Source: Rhodoblastus sp. 17X3
Lineage (GTDB): Bacteria; Pseudomonadota; Alphaproteobacteria; Rhizobiales; Beijerinckiaceae
Assembly: GCF_030056575.1 (NCBI RefSeq)
Contig: NZ_JASHHX010000003.1
Coordinates: 225,922-289,921 of the forward strand
DNA length: 64,000 bases
Reading direction: 5' to 3'
A program made the translations under genes and the position numbers. This document shows positions 61,196-64,000 of the stretch, in pieces. The notes beneath the pieces are model-generated. The model saw only the letters and a list, made by a program, of their open reading frames with translations, was not told where the DNA came from and ran no database searches. Every line of letters starts with the position of its first letter. Positions within the stretch are counted from its first letter, which is position 1.

Positions 61196-63889
61196 ATGGG
61201 CCAGCCGTCCAACGAACCGGGCGAAAATACCGGCGATTTGATCCTCAAGGTGACGCCTCCGCGCGCGCCGCAAAACGTCCAGATTCGGCCCCGGCTTTCC
61301 CTCGGCGCCGACGAGGATTTCAAAAGGCCGATCATTCTTGTCGAGGCGCCGGCGGGGTTCGGCAAGACCTCGCTAATGGCGCAATGGCGGCGCGAATTTC
61401 TCGCCGCGGGCGAAGTTGTGGCGTGGCTGACGGCGCAGGACATCGACGAGCCCCAGCGTTTCGCGCAGGCGCTCGTATTGGCGTTTCGATTGGGCTCCGG
61501 ACGGCCGAAATTCGGCCGTGCGCTGCTCGAATCGGCCAGTCCGAGAGGTCTCGAAAACGTCACCCTTTGGCTCGCTGAAGTCGCTCAGACGGCCGCCAGC
61601 GCGGTTCTGATCGTTGATCGCGCGCACCTGTTGCCCCAGGCGTCCTTGGACGCTTTGGCCTATCTCGCAAGGAACCTCCCGGCCAATTTGCGGCTGGTCA
61701 TCTCGACAAGGGCGAATTGCAAGCTCGGGATCGAAGATCTCGCCGCCTATGGCGAATGCGCCGTCGTCGACTCCCAGATCCTTCAGTTTCGCCTCGACGA
61801 AACCGCGCAACTGGTCAGATCCCGCTTTGGCGCGGCCGCAGGCCCCTCAATTGCGGCCAAGCTGCAAGAGTTCACCGAAGGTTGGCCTTTGGGCCTGCAA
61901 CTCGCCCTTTCAATCATCGGACGCAGCGGAGACCTCCAATCCGAGGTAGCCGGCCTGGAACGGCGCGGAGGATTCTCCCATTCCCGGTTCCTTGGCCTTT
62001 TGCTGGCGGACCTGGACCCCGACGACCTCGCCGTCTTGACGCGCGTGTCCATCCTCGATGACCTTCATCCCGACCTTTGCCGGTTCGTCCTCGGATCGGG
62101 CGACGAAAGTCGCCGGATCGACCGAATTTCGAGCGACACGGCGGTATTCGTCGTGGCGGAGAACACAGGCTGGTTCAGAATGCACTCGTTCGTGCGCAAT
62201 GAATTCCGGTGCCGTTTCTCCAGTCTTCCATCCGCGGAGCAGAGCGAACTCCACGCGCGGGCGTCGCTTTGGCTGGCCGAGCGCGGCATGGCCGAAGCGG
62301 CCGCGCTTCACGCTTTCGCCTCTGGCGCCAACGAGCGGGCATACGAACTTGCGGAGCGGAGCCTCTACGAAGCGCTGATCCATCGAGGGCGGCAGGGGAC
62401 CGTCGACAACCTGCTGGGGCGGATCACGGTCGAGGAACTCGACAAGCGTCCCAAACTGCTCCTGACCAAAGCCTGGTCGCTCGCCATCAGCGAAAGGCAT
62501 AGCGAAGTCAGCGACGTCGTCTCCCGGCTTCTGGCCCGGCCGAACGTGAGCGAGGCCTTCAGGTGCGAATGCGGGCTGATCTTGAGCGGAGGGGCGGTTT
62601 TCGCCGACGATCCCGACGCTTTCGTCCGTCTGCACGATCCGTGGGCCGAAGCGCCGCCCTTGCGGGATCCGGTCCTGCTGCATGTTCACGCCAATCGCTC
62701 TGGCTTTCGAATGTTGATCGAGGGCGATCCTCCCATGGCCCGTCTGCGGCTCAAGCAGGCCCCGCAATATGAAGCGGGCCTCGCCCATGCCTATTTGAGC
62801 CGATGGACCGATTTCATCCACGGCCTCAGCTATCTCTGGGAAGGACAGGTTTCGACGCTGGAGCAGTTGCTGTCCCCCAAGCTCGCGCAGATCGAGGATG
62901 AACTGGGGCGGCGGCATCCGCTCGCGGCCATGACGGCGTCCCTGCTGGCCGCAGCCTTCTGGGAGAGCGGCAATCCGGATCTGGCCGAGGGGCTCCTCGC
63001 CAATCGGCTGGACGTGCTGGAGCGCAGCGGCGTCCCCGAAGCAGTGCTGCTCGGCTATCGAACGCTGGGTCGGATGGCATGGGCGAGGGGCGCCGAGAAC
63101 CTGGCTCTTGAATTTCTGGGCGGCCTTCACGCGATCGGTCAAGCCCGAAATCTGCCGCGGCTTTGCGTCGCGAGCCTCGCCGACCAGGCGCGTTTGAATT
63201 CCCATCGTTTCCGGGCCAGCACGTGCTCCGACCTGTGCGCCCGTATCGACGATCTGCTGGCCGACGCCAGCCTCCCTCAGGGACGCCTCTGGCGGCGGAG
63301 CGTGAATCTGCTTGCCGACACGGCGAGGGGTTACGCCAGGATCGCTGCTCGAGACTGGGCCGGGGCCCTGGAGCCATTGCTGCGCGCGGAGGAAGTGGCG
63401 CAAAAAACGCGGATGGGCCGGCTGCGCATCGAACTCCTTGGATTGCGCGCCTTCGTTCTGTCCAAGACCGGCCAGGACTCGATCGACCTCCTGAAGGAAG
63501 CCGTCGACCTTGCCCGATCCTACGGCTTGCAGCGCGTTTTCGCCGACGCCCACCCGGCGCTTGGAGTCTGGGTGGAAGAGGTCGTCGGCCGTCGCGGGGA
63601 AGAAACGGCCAGGCCGATCGCTGAAAAGCCGCGCCCCACGACAACTATCCCGCCGTCAACCGCCGCCGGACGAGCCGCGCCCAGTTCAGCGCTGACGCCG
63701 AAGGAGCGGCAGGTTCTCGAATTGCTCGCCCAGAATTTTTCGAACAAGGAAATCGGCCTCGCCATGCAGGTGGGCGAGGAAACAATCAAGTGGCACGTGA
63801 AAAACCTGTTCTCCAAACTGGACGCCTTTTCGCGTAAACAGGTCGTCATGCGCGCGCGCCTGCTGGGATTTCTGACGCAAGACCTTTGA
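61196..63889 (+). CDS. LuxR-family ATP-dependent regulator (MalT-like LAL)
   Basis: This 897-residue protein has an N-terminal STAND-type ATPase (Walker A EAPAGFGKTSLMAQW at about 49-56, Walker B-like AVLIVDRAHLLPQ), a winged-helix region, TPR-like helices (about 350-800) and a C-terminal LuxR helix-turn-helix (LTPKERQVLELLAQNFSNKEIGLAM and VGEETIKWHVKNLFSKL, about 833-890). Such proteins are ligand- and ATP-gated activators. It is transcribed divergently from the DUF3141 gene (222-bp gap), which is a candidate target. The inducer is unknown. Confidence 0.93.
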   Translation: MGQPSNEPGENTGDLILKVTPPRAPQNVQIRPRLSLGADEDFKRPIILVEAPAGFGKTSLMAQWRREFLAAGEVVAWLTAQDIDEPQRFAQALVLAFRLGSGRPKFGRALLESASPRGLENVTLWLAEVAQTAASAVLIVDRAHLLPQASLDALAYLARNLPANLRLVISTRANCKLGIEDLAAYGECAVVDSQILQFRLDETAQLVRSRFGAAAGPSIAAKLQEFTEGWPLGLQLALSIIGRSGDLQSEVAGLERRGGFSHSRFLGLLLADLDPDDLAVLTRVSILDDLHPDLCRFVLGSGDESRRIDRISSDTAVFVVAENTGWFRMHSFVRNEFRCRFSSLPSAEQSELHARASLWLAERGMAEAAALHAFASGANERAYELAERSLYEALIHRGRQGTVDNLLGRITVEELDKRPKLLLTKAWSLAISERHSEVSDVVSRLLARPNVSEAFRCECGLILSGGAVFADDPDAFVRLHDPWAEAPPLRDPVLLHVHANRSGFRMLIEGDPPMARLRLKQAPQYEAGLAHAYLSRWTDFIHGLSYLWEGQVSTLEQLLSPKLAQIEDELGRRHPLAAMTASLLAAAFWESGNPDLAEGLLANRLDVLERSGVPEAVLLGYRTLGRMAWARGAENLALEFLGGLHAIGQARNLPRLCVASLADQARLNSHRFRASTCSDLCARIDDLLADASLPQGRLWRRSVNLLADTARGYARIAARDWAGALEPLLRAEEVAQKTRMGRLRIELLGLRAFVLSKTGQDSIDLLKEAVDLARSYGLQRVFADAHPALGVWVEEVVGRRGEETARPIAEKPRPTTTIPPSTAAGRAAPSSALTPKERQVLELLAQNFSNKEIGLAMQVGEETIKWHVKNLFSKLDAFSRKQVVMRARLLGFLTQDL

Positions 63890-64000
63890 CCTCGATCAGA
63901 CGTTTGTCCTAGTGTGGATTGATCTGAGCGTAACCACTTAAAAAACAATTGCTTGGGTTAAGCGGCCCGCTGTCTGTCGTTCTGCGCCGCCGTTCGTCCG
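63890..64000. other. Intergenic end of window
   Basis: Nothing recognisable follows the LuxR-type regulator; no hairpin with a T tract is visible in the remaining 111 bases. Confidence 0.5.

Overview
The window is GC-rich, densely packed bacterial chromosome. Gene families, codon use and gene order point to an alphaproteobacterium of the Hyphomicrobiales (Rhizobiales), perhaps near Beijerinckiaceae or Methylocystaceae. Markers are the DUF6867-containing branched-chain amino acid ABC operon, the ClpS/ClpA pair, DUF1489, a small Hyphomicrobiales-type phasin, a DUF3141 gene close to pta-ackA, and an ECF sigma factor with a ChrR-type anti-sigma. This assignment rests on protein families only. One tRNA (Leu, anticodon GAG) is present; I saw no rRNA, CRISPR array or prophage.

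Layout. 1-5.7 kb: a DUF4105 membrane protein, a decayed metal-efflux remnant (truncated membrane fusion protein plus a frameshifted small periplasmic protein), a membrane metallophosphoesterase, an AI-2E family transporter and a DUF1295 protein. 5.8-10.9 kb: an overlapping operon of FAD oxidoreductase, DUF1365 protein, cyclopropane-fatty-acid-synthase-like methyltransferase and DUF2177 protein, facing an ECF sigma/ChrR-like anti-sigma operon; together they look like a singlet-oxygen or lipid-modification island. 11.3-13.2 kb: P1 peptidase and CcdA. 13.3-20.2 kb: a branched-chain amino acid ABC system (livH-M-G-F-DUF6867 and the binding protein), interrupted by two secreted low-complexity proteins and a fragment resembling a second binding-protein signal peptide. 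20.4-26.9 kb: flavin reductase, a conserved hypothetical, propionyl/acetyl-CoA carboxylase alpha subunit with a double terminator, a GYF_2 membrane protein, gamma-glutamylcyclotransferase, panC and lipB. 27-36.7 kb: tRNA-Leu, cell-wall enzymes (polysaccharide deacetylase, GH25 lysozyme lipoprotein, YdcF, D-Ala-D-Ala carboxypeptidase with SPOR domain), rhodanese, GST, a Kir-type K+ channel, globin, DUF1489, and a VWA/J-domain pair. 36.9-46.3 kb: phasin with a symmetric operator-like promoter, clpS-clpA, an unrecognised 412-residue protein, an L-2-hydroxyglutarate-oxidase-like enzyme, a second ion channel, small secreted/membrane proteins and a divergent AlkB-like membrane hydroxylase.

46.3-52 kb is the accessory part: an AT-rich stretch before a family 2 glycosyltransferase, then a mosaic of gene fragments (ppk2 3' end, AraC HTH, IS3-family transposase) around intact genes for a HAD phosphatase and an enoyl-CoA hydratase. 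51.9-64 kb: a pta-ackA operon, a DUF3300 envelope protein with an S74-like C-terminal domain, a DUF2254 protein, a bile-acid:sodium-symporter-family transporter, a DUF3141 protein, and a divergent MalT-like LuxR regulator.

The best candidates for undescribed biology are the sigma/anti-sigma-linked lipid island, the DUF3300-S74 fusion, the orphan gene at 40982-42220, and the modular His/Tyr/Gly secreted protein at 14524-15075. Several frame breaks fall in short homopolymers, so some apparent pseudogenes may be sequence errors.
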